DNA of 64,000 nucleotides from DASQHY01 sp035602605 (lineage in GTDB: Bacteria; Acidobacteriota; Terriglobia; Acidiferrales; UBA7541): assembly GCA_035602605.1 (NCBI GenBank), contig DATNLZ010000111.1, positions 11,025 to 75,024 on the forward strand. The letters run 5' to 3'. Positions within the stretch are counted from its first letter, which is position 1. The number at the start of each line of letters is the position of its first letter. A program made the position numbers and the translations under genes. Positions 7,770-16,835 of this stretch are shown here, piece after piece. The notes under the pieces are model-generated. The model was not told where the DNA came from. It saw only the letters and a list, made by a program, of their open reading frames with translations, and searched no databases.

Positions 7770-9020
7770 TCAGTTTTCTAAATGTGACTGAAAAACCTCG
7801 CCTGGGAGCCGAGACATCTTATTCTTTGTGGATAAAGCGATCGGATTGATGTTAGCGATCTGATGGGGCGCAGCGACGGCGCTCTTTCGATGCGATCGTT
7901 CAACGTGCTGGTCCTCTGCGGGCATCCTTTCCATACGGATGCCGAGCGTGCGCTCAAGTTGATTTAACTCGGGGCGCTGCTCTTTGGCGAAGAAGGTCGA
8001 AGCGACACCGCGCTCTCCGGCGCGTCCGGTGCGACCGACGCGATGGATGAAATTCTCGGCGACCTCCGGCAGATCGTAATTAATCACGTGAGCGATATCC
8101 TGCACATGAATACCGCGAGAAGCCACGTCTGTTGCCACCAGCACGCGATAACGGCCTTGCTGGAATCCGGCCAGTGCAGCGCTTCGCTGCGACTGCGACC
8201 GATCGCCATGAATCATGGCAGCAGCAAACCCTTCGCGATTGAGGCTGTTGGCGAGCCGTTCAGTTCCGCGCTTGGTGCGCGCGAAGATCAGGCACCGTCC
8301 AGTCTCTTTCGATAGTATCCGCTGAAGCACTTCCTGCCGCCGATCGAGCGCGACTTCAAATGCCTGCACGCGAACATTTTCGGAGGGTTTTAGAATCGAG
8401 CCGAATGCGAGGCGCAACGGATTTTTCATGTGCCCATTCACCAGGTGTGCCACAGAGCTTTCAAGCGTGGCCGAAAAGCACATGGTCTGCCGCTCTTTGG
8501 GCAGAATGGAAACAATCCGGCGAATCGCCGGAAGAAACCCCATGTCCAGCATGCGATCCGCTTCATCAAGAATCAGCACGCCAAGCGCGCGGAAATTGAT
8601 GAGCTTGCGATCAAGAAAATCCTCCAACCGACCTGGTGTCGCAACAACCATGCGTGCTCCTTTGCGAATAGCCGTAAGTTGCTGGCCTTCGGATAAGCCG
8701 CCGACAACCAGGGCTGCGGGCGATAGTTTCTTGCCCCGCAGGACATTAAATTGGTCAACCACTTGCATCGCTAATTCGCGAGTGGGCACGAGCACCAGAG
8801 CCGCTATCCCCGGCGTGTTGTTCTGAAGTAAGCGTTCTATGATTGGAACCAGGAACGCCAAGGTCTTGCCGGTGCCTGTCTGCGCAGTGGCAAGTACATC
8901 TTTGCCTTCAAGTGCAGGGGGGATCGCCGCGGCTTGCACCGGAGTGGGTATTGAAAAACGAGCAAACGATAACCGCTCTTTGGTGTACGCGGAAATCGGT
9001 AATTCTGAAAAATTCTGCAT
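7770..9020 (-). CDS. DEAD-box RNA helicase, RhlE-like
   Basis: ATP-dependent RNA helicase for ribosome assembly or RNA turnover, cytosolic. All motifs are in order: Q motif (FARFSIPTPVQAAAIPPAL), Walker A AQTGTGKT, PTRELA, TPGRL, DEAD, SAT, then in the second RecA domain FARTKRGTERLA, VATDVASRGIHV and HRVGRTGRAG. The core ends near residue 365, with a short basic tail of about 50 residues as in RhlE-type proteins. About 500 bases of non-coding DNA lie upstream. A long 5' leader is common for cold-induced helicases, but that is inference. Confidence 0.93.
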   Translation of the reverse strand: MQNFSELPISAYTKERLSFARFSIPTPVQAAAIPPALEGKDVLATAQTGTGKTLAFLVPIIERLLQNNTPGIAALVLVPTRELAMQVVDQFNVLRGKKLSPAALVVGGLSEGQQLTAIRKGARMVVATPGRLEDFLDRKLINFRALGVLILDEADRMLDMGFLPAIRRIVSILPKERQTMCFSATLESSVAHLVNGHMKNPLRLAFGSILKPSENVRVQAFEVALDRRQEVLQRILSKETGRCLIFARTKRGTERLANSLNREGFAAAMIHGDRSQSQRSAALAGFQQGRYRVLVATDVASRGIHVQDIAHVINYDLPEVAENFIHRVGRTGRAGERGVASTFFAKEQRPELNQLERTLGIRMERMPAEDQHVERSHRKSAVAAPHQIANINPIALSTKNKMSRLPGEVFQSHLEN

Positions 9021-9538
9021 GGATCTTACTTTCTCTCTCTCTGACGAACGGTCGTCGGGCGTGCGAAACTTTCCGCGCGAACCGCAACCTGAGTTGCCAG
9101 ACTTAGTTTAGATTACGCTCGAGACATACGGAGAAAACTGAAGGCGGGTAATCTCAGAGTACAAACTGAAACAGAGGAACCGCACAACACAACCGCGGTA
9201 TTAAGCGCAAAGTTAGAGTACCACAGAAAGGCCGAATGCGCTATTCCATAATCAATTTTGTTAACTAAAGTTTCCTAGTTTCGAGCCTGCAATACGGATT
9301 ACCGTGTATAAGCGCACGATACGTCCCGGCCCTTGGCGGCGCTGGAGCTTTAGACGACGCTGGGCATGGAAAGTCAGCAGAATGATGCGAAAACCGTCCG
9401 AATGGCTGCTGGTAGAAGCAGACCTGTCGGCGGGAGACACGTAAAGTGATAGTATTGATCACCGCCGAATCTGACTTTATCCTCGAAGCCATGGAATCGC
9501 AACGGGAGCTACGGAGCTAACATCGGCGGAAAGGCTTT
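9021..9538. other. Intergenic region between divergent helicase and deoC genes, no supported gene
   Basis: This 518-bp gap separates two divergent genes and should hold both promoters. I find no convincing coding frame; the only frame of any length (9265-9492, minus) has no family resemblance or ribosome site. A short imperfect inverted repeat (ATACGG/CCGTGTAT) lies near 9292-9309. I see no recognisable riboswitch or known RNA in it. Confidence 0.5.
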
Positions 9539-10600
9539 ATGGCCGTAAAAAACGACAGGCGTTTCGAAACGGCGGCTAATCTGGTTGGTCATCCGGCGGA
9601 AGGCATCACCCATCCAGCGAACACAGTTCTGGGTACCCTTGCAGGCCGTAATCTCCACCCAAATCATGGCATCCCGCTCAATCTCGATTGGGTGAAAGAA
9701 GTCCGCGTCAATACCAGTGCCGTAGAGCGCCGCGCCCAAACCATCGTTACGCGGCGCACTGTCAAGAAAGACTGGCAGGCGGCGTGGCTGTTGCGCGCCA
9801 TATCCTGCATCGATCTGACAACTCTTTCCGGCGACGATACCGACGAGCGCGTTCGCCGGTTATGCGCTAAAGCCCGGCAGCCGATTCAACATGAAATCGT
9901 GGAGCGCTTGGGAACCGCAACGCTGCAGTTGAAGGTAGCTGCGGTGTGTGTCTATCACAACTTTGTGGAGACCGCGGTTCGCGCTCTCGAGGGCAGCAAC
10001 ATCGCGGTTGCGGCTGTTTCGACAGGATTTCCAGCCGGTCTCTCACCCTTGGGCGAGCGCATTGCTGAAATCCGCCGGTCGGTTGAGGCTGGAGCCCATG
10101 AGATTGACGTGGTCATTACGCGCTCGCACGTGTTCGGCGGAAAATGGCAAGAGCTTTACAATGAGATCGCGACGTTCAAGAGCGCTTGCGGTAATGCGCA
10201 CATGAAAGTGATCCTGGCCACCGGTGACTTGCTGACCTTTCGCAATGTTGCGCGCGCAGGCGTAGTTGCCATGATGGCAGGAGCCGACTTCATCAAGACA
10301 TCCACCGGCAAGGAAGCCGTTAATGCAACGCTTCCTGTCGGTTTGGTAATGACTCGCGCGATCCGTGATTACGCTCGCGAGACCGGCCTTGCAGTCGGCT
10401 TCAAGGCGGCGGGCGGGCTTCGGACCGCCAAGCAGTCGCTTGAATGGCTCTCTTTAATGAAAGAGGAGCTCGGTCCTTCTTGGCTTAACGCCAGACTATT
10501 CCGCTTCGGCGCCAGTAGTATGTTGGGCGACATCGAGCGGCAGCTTGAGCATCATGTAACCGGACGATACTCGGCAGAGTACCGCCATCCTGTGGCTTAG
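9539..10600 (+). CDS. deoC: Deoxyribose-phosphate aldolase with N-terminal extension
   Basis: Cleaves 2-deoxyribose-5-phosphate to acetaldehyde and glyceraldehyde-3-phosphate, a class I aldolase of the TIM-barrel fold. The Schiff-base Lys is in ADFIKTSTGKEA, the second active-site Lys in VGFKAAGGLR, and EIDVVI carries the conserved Asp. At 353 residues it is about 100 longer than the common DeoC; the extra length is an N-terminal segment (residues 1 to about 95) with no motif I recognise. A purine-rich GGCGGAAAGG precedes the ATG. The aldehyde dehydrogenase gene starts 46 bases downstream, so product and oxidising enzyme are likely co-expressed. Confidence 0.92.
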   Translation: MAVKNDRRFETAANLVGHPAEGITHPANTVLGTLAGRNLHPNHGIPLNLDWVKEVRVNTSAVERRAQTIVTRRTVKKDWQAAWLLRAISCIDLTTLSGDDTDERVRRLCAKARQPIQHEIVERLGTATLQLKVAAVCVYHNFVETAVRALEGSNIAVAAVSTGFPAGLSPLGERIAEIRRSVEAGAHEIDVVITRSHVFGGKWQELYNEIATFKSACGNAHMKVILATGDLLTFRNVARAGVVAMMAGADFIKTSTGKEAVNATLPVGLVMTRAIRDYARETGLAVGFKAAGGLRTAKQSLEWLSLMKEELGPSWLNARLFRFGASSMLGDIERQLEHHVTGRYSAEYRHPVA

Positions 10601-10646
10601 CGCGAGTCGAGAGCGATGGCGATTGGCAGATTTAGTGAATTGTAAA

Positions 10647-13043
10647 ATGAGCATCGTCGAAAAATTCGCCACGATGGAGTACGGCCCGGCCCCGGAAGAT
10701 CCGCGGCCGGCGCAAATTTGGCTTGACGCACACGGTCGGCGTTTTGGGCATTTCATCAATGGCCATTGGCAGGAGCCGTCAGCCGGCCGATACTTCGATT
10801 CAACTGATCCTTCCACTGGGGAAAAACTCGCAAGCCTAGCCCAAGGGACTTCCGCAGACGTGAATGCTGCCGTTGCGTCTGCACGGTCGGCCTTGCATTC
10901 CTGGCAGTCTCTCACTCCCCATGCTCGTGCGCGCTATCTGTACGCCATGGCCCGGCAGGTACAGAAGCACTCTCGCCGGCTCGCCGTGCTCGAAACAATG
11001 GATACTGGCAAGCCCATTCGAGAAAGCCGCGATATCGATATTCCCCTCGTAGCACGTCATTTTTATTATCACGCCGGGTGGGCGCAGCTCCTGAATGAAG
11101 AATTCCCCGGTTACACCGCGTGCGGTGTCGTGGGACAGATTATTCCCTGGAATTTTCCTCTCCTGATGCTCGCGTGGAAAATCGCCCCGGCCCTTGCTAC
11201 GGGAAACACGGTGGTCCTGAAGCCTGCAGAGTTCACTCCCCTGACGGCGCTGGCCTTCGCCGAACTCTGCAGTGAAATCGGGCTTCCCGCTGGTGTCGTA
11301 AACATCGTCACGGGTGACGGGTCAACAGGGGAAGCTCTTGTGAAGCATCCAGGCGTCGATAAGATCGCCTTTACCGGTTCCACTGAAGTCGGGCGTGCGA
11401 TTCGTAAAACAACCGCGCACAGCCACAAGCGATTGTCTCTCGAGCTTGGTGGCAAATCACCCTTCATTGTTTTTGAAGATGCCGACCTGGACAGTGCAGT
11501 GGAAGGCCTTGTAGACGGCATCTGGCTCAATCAGGGTGAGGTTTGTTGTGCCGGGTCACGCCTCCTGATGCAAGAGAGTATTGCCGAGGCGCTGCTTTCT
11601 CGCGTGCGCGACCGGATGAGCAATCTGCGCGTTGGTGATCCCCTAGACAAGGCCATCGATATCGGCGCGATCATCGCGCGCGTGCAGCTTGACCGGATTC
11701 AGCGTCTTGTGGATCAGGGAGTCGCTGAAGGCGCGACATGCTGGCAACCGGCGCTGGCAATGCCATCGCAAGGCCTGTACTTTCTTCCGACCTTGCTGAG
11801 CAATGTGCATCCCACTTCCGTGGTTGTCCAGGAAGAGATATTTGGTCCGGTGTTGACCGCGATGACGTTCCGCACACCTCGCGAAGCAGTTGAGCTTGCG
11901 AACAACACGGCGTATGGTCTGGCCGCCAGCGTATGGAGTGAAAGCATCAATGTTGCGCTGCACGTCGCTGCCCAATTGAAGGCTGGCGTGGTCTGGGTTA
12001 ACAGCACAAATTTGTTCGATGCCTCGTGCGGATTTGGCGGATATCGGGAAAGCGGCTATGGGCGCGAAGGCGGCAAAGAGGGTCTGCTGGAATATCTTGA
12101 GCCGGTCTGGTTCAAGCACGCGCCCGCGCTTCCATCCCCGATTCCGGGCGCAACCCGTTCGGCCGCGGACTCCTCTGATGAGCATGTTGAGCCGGAAGCT
12201 CCTCCGATTGACCGTACAGTGAAACTTTATATCGGCGGAAAACAGGCTCGCCCAGATTCCGGCTACAGCATGCCGGTGCGGTCCGCGAACGGGTCGGTAC
12301 TCGGTGAGGCGCCGCTCGGGAACCGCAAAGACATCCGAAATGCTGTGGAAGCCGCCCGCAAAGCCGATAGCTGGGCGAAAACCACGGCGCACAACCGCGG
12401 TCAAATCCTTTTCTACCTGGCCGAGAATTTTTCGCAGCGTCGCGCAGAAATAAGCAATCGCCTGGCAGCCGTGGTAGGCGGAAAGCAAGCAGCCTCGGAG
12501 CTCGATCTGGGCATTCAACGTATCTTCTCGTACGCCGCATGGGCCGACAAGTTTGAAGGCGCGGTGCACAATCCTCCATTTCGCAATGTAACGCTAGCGA
12601 TGCACGAACCGATCGGCACAATAGGAATTGCGTGCCCTTCTGGTGCGCCTCTTCTAGGGTTTCTCTCACTGGTGCTGCCGGCGATCGCAGTGGGTAACGC
12701 CGTGATTGCGATTCCGTCAGAGATTTATCCGCTCATTGCCGGGGATCTTTATCAAGTTTTCGAAACCAGCGATTTACCGGGCGGTGTAATAAACGTGGTT
12801 ACCGGAAAACACGCCGAACTTGTAAAGGTACTTGCGGAGCACGATGACGTTAATGCAGTCTGGTGCTTTGGTAACGAGGAGCTTGGCGCCTCCGCCAAAG
12901 CTTTTTCGGTCGGCAACTTAAAGCAAGTCTGGACCAATGAGGGGCGCGCGGTGGATTGGTTCGACATAAAGCAAGGCCAAGGACGATGGTTCCTCGAACA
13001 TGCCACACAGGTGAAAAATATCTGGGTTCCCTACGGTGAATAG
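10647..13043 (+). CDS. Double-domain aldehyde dehydrogenase (ALDH16-like)
   Basis: NAD(P)-dependent aldehyde oxidation, probably of the acetaldehyde released by the upstream DeoC. Two ALDH modules are fused. Domain 1 (about 25-495) is complete: PWNFPLLMLAWK, GSTEVGR, LELGGKSPFIV with the general base Glu, and nucleophile NQGEVCCAG. Domain 2 (about 520-798) starts like a new ALDH (KLYIGGKQA) and keeps the cofactor fold (GTIGIACPSGAPLLGF) but lacks the Glu/Cys catalytic segment. This architecture matches the ALDH16 family known in bacteria and animals. The ATG at 10647 is preferred; a TTG frame start at 10623 is possible. The 3' end VKNIWVPYGE is intact. Confidence 0.88.
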   Translation: MSIVEKFATMEYGPAPEDPRPAQIWLDAHGRRFGHFINGHWQEPSAGRYFDSTDPSTGEKLASLAQGTSADVNAAVASARSALHSWQSLTPHARARYLYAMARQVQKHSRRLAVLETMDTGKPIRESRDIDIPLVARHFYYHAGWAQLLNEEFPGYTACGVVGQIIPWNFPLLMLAWKIAPALATGNTVVLKPAEFTPLTALAFAELCSEIGLPAGVVNIVTGDGSTGEALVKHPGVDKIAFTGSTEVGRAIRKTTAHSHKRLSLELGGKSPFIVFEDADLDSAVEGLVDGIWLNQGEVCCAGSRLLMQESIAEALLSRVRDRMSNLRVGDPLDKAIDIGAIIARVQLDRIQRLVDQGVAEGATCWQPALAMPSQGLYFLPTLLSNVHPTSVVVQEEIFGPVLTAMTFRTPREAVELANNTAYGLAASVWSESINVALHVAAQLKAGVVWVNSTNLFDASCGFGGYRESGYGREGGKEGLLEYLEPVWFKHAPALPSPIPGATRSAADSSDEHVEPEAPPIDRTVKLYIGGKQARPDSGYSMPVRSANGSVLGEAPLGNRKDIRNAVEAARKADSWAKTTAHNRGQILFYLAENFSQRRAEISNRLAAVVGGKQAASELDLGIQRIFSYAAWADKFEGAVHNPPFRNVTLAMHEPIGTIGIACPSGAPLLGFLSLVLPAIAVGNAVIAIPSEIYPLIAGDLYQVFETSDLPGGVINVVTGKHAELVKVLAEHDDVNAVWCFGNEELGASAKAFSVGNLKQVWTNEGRAVDWFDIKQGQGRWFLEHATQVKNIWVPYGE

Positions 13044-13133
13044 GCAGTCCAGTAGTGTTCGCGTTTCTCACACCCGCGCAATACCCTGTTTCGACTGATT
13101 ATGGCTTAGGGTAAACAACAATCACCGGGGACC

Positions 13134-14321
13134 CTACGAGCCGTCAAGAGCCGCCTGCCAGGCTTCGCTATACTTGTAGCCGCATCCGGTGTTGAACAGC
13201 ACTACGCTTTCGAACGGTTTGATCCAGCCTTTGTTAACCAGCTTCTCTGCGGCCACTACCGTGGCGGCACCCTCGGGCGCCGCAAAGATTCCTGCAGCGG
13301 AGGCCAGTTTTTTCCCAGCCGCGAGCATTTCTGCATCGGTTGCACTCAACGCCGTTCCACTCGTCGAGGCAATCATCGAAAGAATCAGGAAATCGCCCAG
13401 CGCCTTGGGAACGCGCAGGCCCGCGGCCGATGTCGCTGCATTTTCCCAAAATTCCGATGACCCTTTGCCGCTCTCATATGCTTTCACAATCGGAGCGCAG
13501 CCTGCTGCCTGCACACTGACCATGCGCGGGCGGGCCTTCCCGATCCATCCCATGGTCTCCATTTCGTCAAAGGCCTTGCACATCCCGATAAGACCCACAC
13601 CACCTCCGGTGGGGTAAATCACAACATCAGGCAAGCTTCCGTCAAACTGTTCCCACAATTCGTAACCCATGGTCTTTTTGCCTTCAATGCGATAGGGCTC
13701 TTTAAGCGTGGAAACTTCAAACCAGCCTTCGCGCTCTTTGTGTTCGCTGACATACTTGCCGCAGTCTGAAATTAGCCCGTTGAGCTTGCGGACATCGGCG
13801 CCAAAGGCCCGGCATTCCAGGACATTCGCTGCAGGCGTGTCTGCAGGCATTACAATGACCGCTGGCAGCCCCGCCGCTGCCGCATAGGCTGCCGCAGCAC
13901 CTCCAGCGTTGCCGGCCGTGGGTATCGCCAAGGCTTTGGCTCCCAGCCCTTTGGCCATAGTCACTGCCGCAGAAAGGCCTCGTGCCTTAAACGAGCCGGT
14001 CGGGTTGAGACCTTCGTCCTTAACATACAGATTAGAAAGGCCCAACAGTGCGCCAAGCCGGCGAGCGTGAATCACCGGCGTCATACCCTCCCCCAAGGTA
14101 ACCGGCGCCGCTGCTGGCAGGACTTCGGCGTATCGCCACATCGTCGGGGGACGCCCGGCAAGAGCCGCCCGCGTAAGGGTGCGCGCGGCCCGCTCCAGGT
14201 CATAACGGGCCAGCAGTGGCTTACCACAACTACACAGGTTCTGTAACTGATTGTGAGGGAACGTCTTACCGCAGTAAGAGCACTCCAGGTGGGTCTGCGT
14301 GGAGAGTACCGTTTTTGGCAT
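13134..14321 (-). CDS. thrC: Threonine synthase
   Basis: PLP-dependent conversion of O-phosphohomoserine to threonine, cytosolic. The N-terminus has a zinc-ribbon-like CSYCGKTF...CSCGKP. The PLP Lys lies in NPTGSFKARG, the phosphate-binding loop in PTAGNAGGAAAAYAAAAG, and IYPTGGGVGLIGM is the Gly-rich cofactor site. The length is 395 residues. The frame is open upstream to a GTG at 14339, but an extended -10 element lies there. The ATG at 14321 (MPKTVLST) is then almost at the predicted transcription start. No other threonine pathway genes are adjacent; it is divergent from the HAD phosphatase. Confidence 0.92.
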   Translation of the reverse strand: MPKTVLSTQTHLECSYCGKTFPHNQLQNLCSCGKPLLARYDLERAARTLTRAALAGRPPTMWRYAEVLPAAAPVTLGEGMTPVIHARRLGALLGLSNLYVKDEGLNPTGSFKARGLSAAVTMAKGLGAKALAIPTAGNAGGAAAAYAAAAGLPAVIVMPADTPAANVLECRAFGADVRKLNGLISDCGKYVSEHKEREGWFEVSTLKEPYRIEGKKTMGYELWEQFDGSLPDVVIYPTGGGVGLIGMCKAFDEMETMGWIGKARPRMVSVQAAGCAPIVKAYESGKGSSEFWENAATSAAGLRVPKALGDFLILSMIASTSGTALSATDAEMLAAGKKLASAAGIFAAPEGAATVVAAEKLVNKGWIKPFESVVLFNTGCGYKYSEAWQAALDGS

Positions 14322-14329
14322 AGCCGCAC

Positions 14330-14338
14330 AGTCTAGCA
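14330..14338 (-). promoter_or_regulatory. Extended -10 promoter, near-leaderless thrC
   Basis: The minus strand reads TGC-TAGACT, identical to the extended -10 of the tRNA-Ala promoter in this window. The expected start is near 14323, about two bases before the ATG at 14321, so the mRNA would be leaderless or nearly so. No good -35 is seen. Confidence 0.45.
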
Positions 14339-14446
14339 CAACCCTCCGGGACTACTGATGGAGACGGTTCCTGTGCCGTGCCGTTTGAGCACGATAGGCA
14401 CCGTCGTCGCTTATCGGACGACCCCCAATCAGGTTAAACTAGGAGA

Positions 14447-15295
14447 ATGCCCGTAAAGCTGATTGCTTTGGATATAGACGGTACCCTCCTCGACAGCCGC
14501 TTCCAGTTGCCAGAACCCAATCGCAAAGCTGTTGTTGAGGCCGCCTCGCGCGGCATCGAAGTGGCGCTGGTCACCGGACGCAGATTCGATTTTGCGCTAC
14601 CGATTGCGCAGGAGTTCGATTGTCCACTTACGCTGATCGTAAATAATGGTGCCGTGGTAAAATCTAAAGACGGAATCACGCATCTGCGACACCTGCTTCC
14701 GCGTGATGTGGCACGCCAGGTTCTTGAGGCCACACCGAAATTTCGCCGGGGAACAGCGGCAGTATTCGATCGCCCGCTTCAGAACCAAGTCATCTACGAA
14801 TTCGTTGATTGGGACGATCCGCAGCAGAAGGGTTATTTGGCGCGTAATCTCGATTACATTGCACAGGTATCTCCGCTGATGGACGCCCTGACAGAAGACC
14901 CGATTCAGGTGATGTTCATGGGAAAAGTTGAACCCATGCGCGGGGCCGAAGCACTCCTAAGGTCCCTGCCCTTTGCGCATCGTTATGCGCTTGCCGTCAC
15001 CGTTTATAAAAACCGCGATTTTTCAATGATTGACGTAATCCATCCGGCTTGCTCGAAGGGCGCGGCACTCGAAGAGTGGGTAGCACTACGTGGCCTGCGG
15101 CGCGAACAGGTTATGGCCATTGGCGATAATCATAACGATCGGGAGATGCTTACCTACGCCGGGATCCCCATCGTGATGGGAAATTGTGTAGAGGAGCTGA
15201 AAACGCTTGGCTGGCGTCAAACACTCAGCAACGATGATTGCGGAGTGGCAGCGGCTATTGAAGAATATGCTTTTGGAGGCAGTGGATGCGATTAA
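14447..15295 (+). CDS. Cof-type HAD-superfamily phosphatase
   Basis: Predicted Mg-dependent sugar- or cofactor-phosphate phosphatase of the HAD IIB (Cof/YidA) group, cytosolic. Motif I is ALDIDGTLLDS at residues 7-17 with the nucleophile Asp. Motif II is LVTGR near 42, the C2-type cap lies between about 85 and 190, motif III Lys is in SKGAAL, and motif IV is GDNHNDREML. The length of 282 residues is typical. The substrate cannot be told from sequence. Its last codons overlap the start of the transglycosylase gene by 10 bp, so the two are co-transcribed. Confidence 0.88.
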   Translation: MPVKLIALDIDGTLLDSRFQLPEPNRKAVVEAASRGIEVALVTGRRFDFALPIAQEFDCPLTLIVNNGAVVKSKDGITHLRHLLPRDVARQVLEATPKFRRGTAAVFDRPLQNQVIYEFVDWDDPQQKGYLARNLDYIAQVSPLMDALTEDPIQVMFMGKVEPMRGAEALLRSLPFAHRYALAVTVYKNRDFSMIDVIHPACSKGAALEEWVALRGLRREQVMAIGDNHNDREMLTYAGIPIVMGNCVEELKTLGWRQTLSNDDCGVAAAIEEYAFGGSGCD

Positions 15296-15984
15296 AGGCA
15301 GGCTTAAGTCTTGCGGCCCTCATGTTCGTCACCGTGTTTTTCGCGGCCGGGCCAACTGCCCGCGCCGAGTATGCCGTTCTACGCAGCGGCCAGCGAATGC
15401 ACATTACCGGTTACGAGCACATCGGTAACTCGGTTCGCCTGCACGTCGGAGGAGGCGCGGTCGATGTGGATGCGGCGGATCTCGTGACCATCGAACCGGA
15501 AGAAATTTTTAGCGCTGCTCCGCAGCAGTCTGCAGCACTCAACGTGCCTTACGCCGATTTGATTCGAGCAGCTTCACGGAAACATGGGGTGGAGCAGGAA
15601 CTCATCGCCAGCGTCATTGCTGCAGAATCCAATTTTAATCCCAGGGCAATTTCGCGCCGCCATGCCCAAGGCCTGATGCAGCTGATGCCCCAGACCGCTC
15701 GCAGACTCGCCGTCGGGGATGTTTTCAATCCCGCACAAAATATTGACGGGGGAACGAAGTATTTGAAGGAACTGCTGGAACGCTATAAGCAGGATATCGT
15801 ACTTACTCTGGCTGCTTACAACGCCGGGCCGGAACGCGTGGAGCAGTTTGGAGGAGTGCCACCTTACGCGGAAACCATGTCTTACGTTCGCCGCGTGGCC
15901 CGCAACCTGAATACCAACCACAAAGGCAAGGAAACGATAGCTGTCGAGGCACGCTTGCCGCAAAAGCCACTACAGTCTCATTAA
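15286..15984 (+). CDS. Periplasmic lytic transglycosylase (SLT domain)
   Basis: Cleaves peptidoglycan glycan strands with formation of 1,6-anhydromuropeptides. A signal peptide (residues 1-27, cut after ARAE-like Ala) is followed by a small beta-rich segment (30-80) and the SLT domain (about 90-205). SLT signatures are present: catalytic Glu in AAESNFNP, GLMQLMP and AAYNAGP. The total of 232 residues is a compact member. The start overlaps the HAD gene by 10 bp. It is convergent with the pseudopilin gene of the pilus locus 8 bp away; a role in opening peptidoglycan for the pilus machine is conceivable but unproven. Confidence 0.9.
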   Translation: MRLKAGLSLAALMFVTVFFAAGPTARAEYAVLRSGQRMHITGYEHIGNSVRLHVGGGAVDVDAADLVTIEPEEIFSAAPQQSAALNVPYADLIRAASRKHGVEQELIASVIAAESNFNPRAISRRHAQGLMQLMPQTARRLAVGDVFNPAQNIDGGTKYLKELLERYKQDIVLTLAAYNAGPERVEQFGGVPPYAETMSYVRRVARNLNTNHKGKETIAVEARLPQKPLQSH

Positions 15985-15992
15985 TCCGTGAA

Positions 15993-16835
15993 TCAACGGC
16001 GCGGTGGTCGTCTACCTCTTCGGAATGGATCATTGGGGTTGGCATTCCTATCGATTCCCGACGCGCCTGCCGGAGCGCCGACTTGGGTTCCTGGCTGCCC
16101 CACTATGGTGCGGTCTTTCGATGGATCGTATAGGAACTCCCATTCGCGGTAGGTAGAAGCTCCTTCGTAGACTCGAAGTGAGTTTTTATCGACCTTACTA
16201 CCGACACCGATTATATTGCCGCCGATGATCCTACCGTCAGAACCCAAACCGGTCGAGATCGATTGAGCGCCAAAGGGATCGTCGCTCGCGGCCTTCGCCG
16301 CCGGGGCCACGCCGCTTTTCAAAGGGCGCTCCCCCTTGGTGGGCTCGCTAAAGCTCGAGTCGCTGCTGCCCGGCATCGCCCCAGCGGGTGTCGCCCCAGC
16401 CATAGCCGGCCGCACACCTGCACCGGCAACCCCAGGAAGCAATCCTACTCGGCTGCCCGCTTTGCTGCTCCCGATCAATTGACCCGCTGGACCAACGTAA
16501 ATAAGCCGCCATGTTCCGTCACCAGTGTTCATGGGGTCCTTGTACGCCTTGCGCATGAAGCGGACTCCCACCCCCGGCTTGACGAGTTCTTCAATCGATT
16601 TCGGGAAACGTCCATTCTTTCGACTGAATAGCTTTACCCCGCGCGCATATTGCTTTCCGCGCCATTCAAGCTCCATCTCCCGCTGGCGCTGACCCTGCGT
16701 AGCGACTTTTAATCCAATGGTGGATGCTGCTACCAGCATCAAAGCAGCCACAAAGACCAACATCAGAAGGGCGTAGCCCGACTGTGCTTTGCGGCGTTTC
16801 ACGCGGTGCTGGACGATGGAGGTGCTGCTAGTCAA
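15993..16835 (-). CDS. Pseudopilin-like type II secretion/pilus protein
   Basis: The N-terminus has a basic segment, then SGYALLMLVFVAALMLVAAS, which has the shape of a prepilin cleavage site and transmembrane helix but lacks the usual Glu at mature position 5. Next come a helix with GKQYARGVKLFSRKNGRFP and a YKDPMNTGDGTWRLIYVG segment resembling the calcium-loop part of GspG-type pseudopilins. A long low-complexity Ala/Gly/Pro region and a basic tail bring it to 280 residues. The gene overlaps the upstream pilP-like gene by 4 bp and closes the pilMNOP unit. Function as a minor pilin is inference from fold and place. Confidence 0.7.
   Translation of the reverse strand: MTSSTSIVQHRVKRRKAQSGYALLMLVFVAALMLVAASTIGLKVATQGQRQREMELEWRGKQYARGVKLFSRKNGRFPKSIEELVKPGVGVRFMRKAYKDPMNTGDGTWRLIYVGPAGQLIGSSKAGSRVGLLPGVAGAGVRPAMAGATPAGAMPGSSDSSFSEPTKGERPLKSGVAPAAKAASDDPFGAQSISTGLGSDGRIIGGNIIGVGSKVDKNSLRVYEGASTYREWEFLYDPSKDRTIVGQPGTQVGAPAGASGIDRNANPNDPFRRGRRPPRR

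Noticed and set aside
9265..9492. 75-codon minus-strand frame between the helicase and deoC
   Set aside because: No conserved pattern, no ribosome site, and codon composition unlike neighbouring genes.
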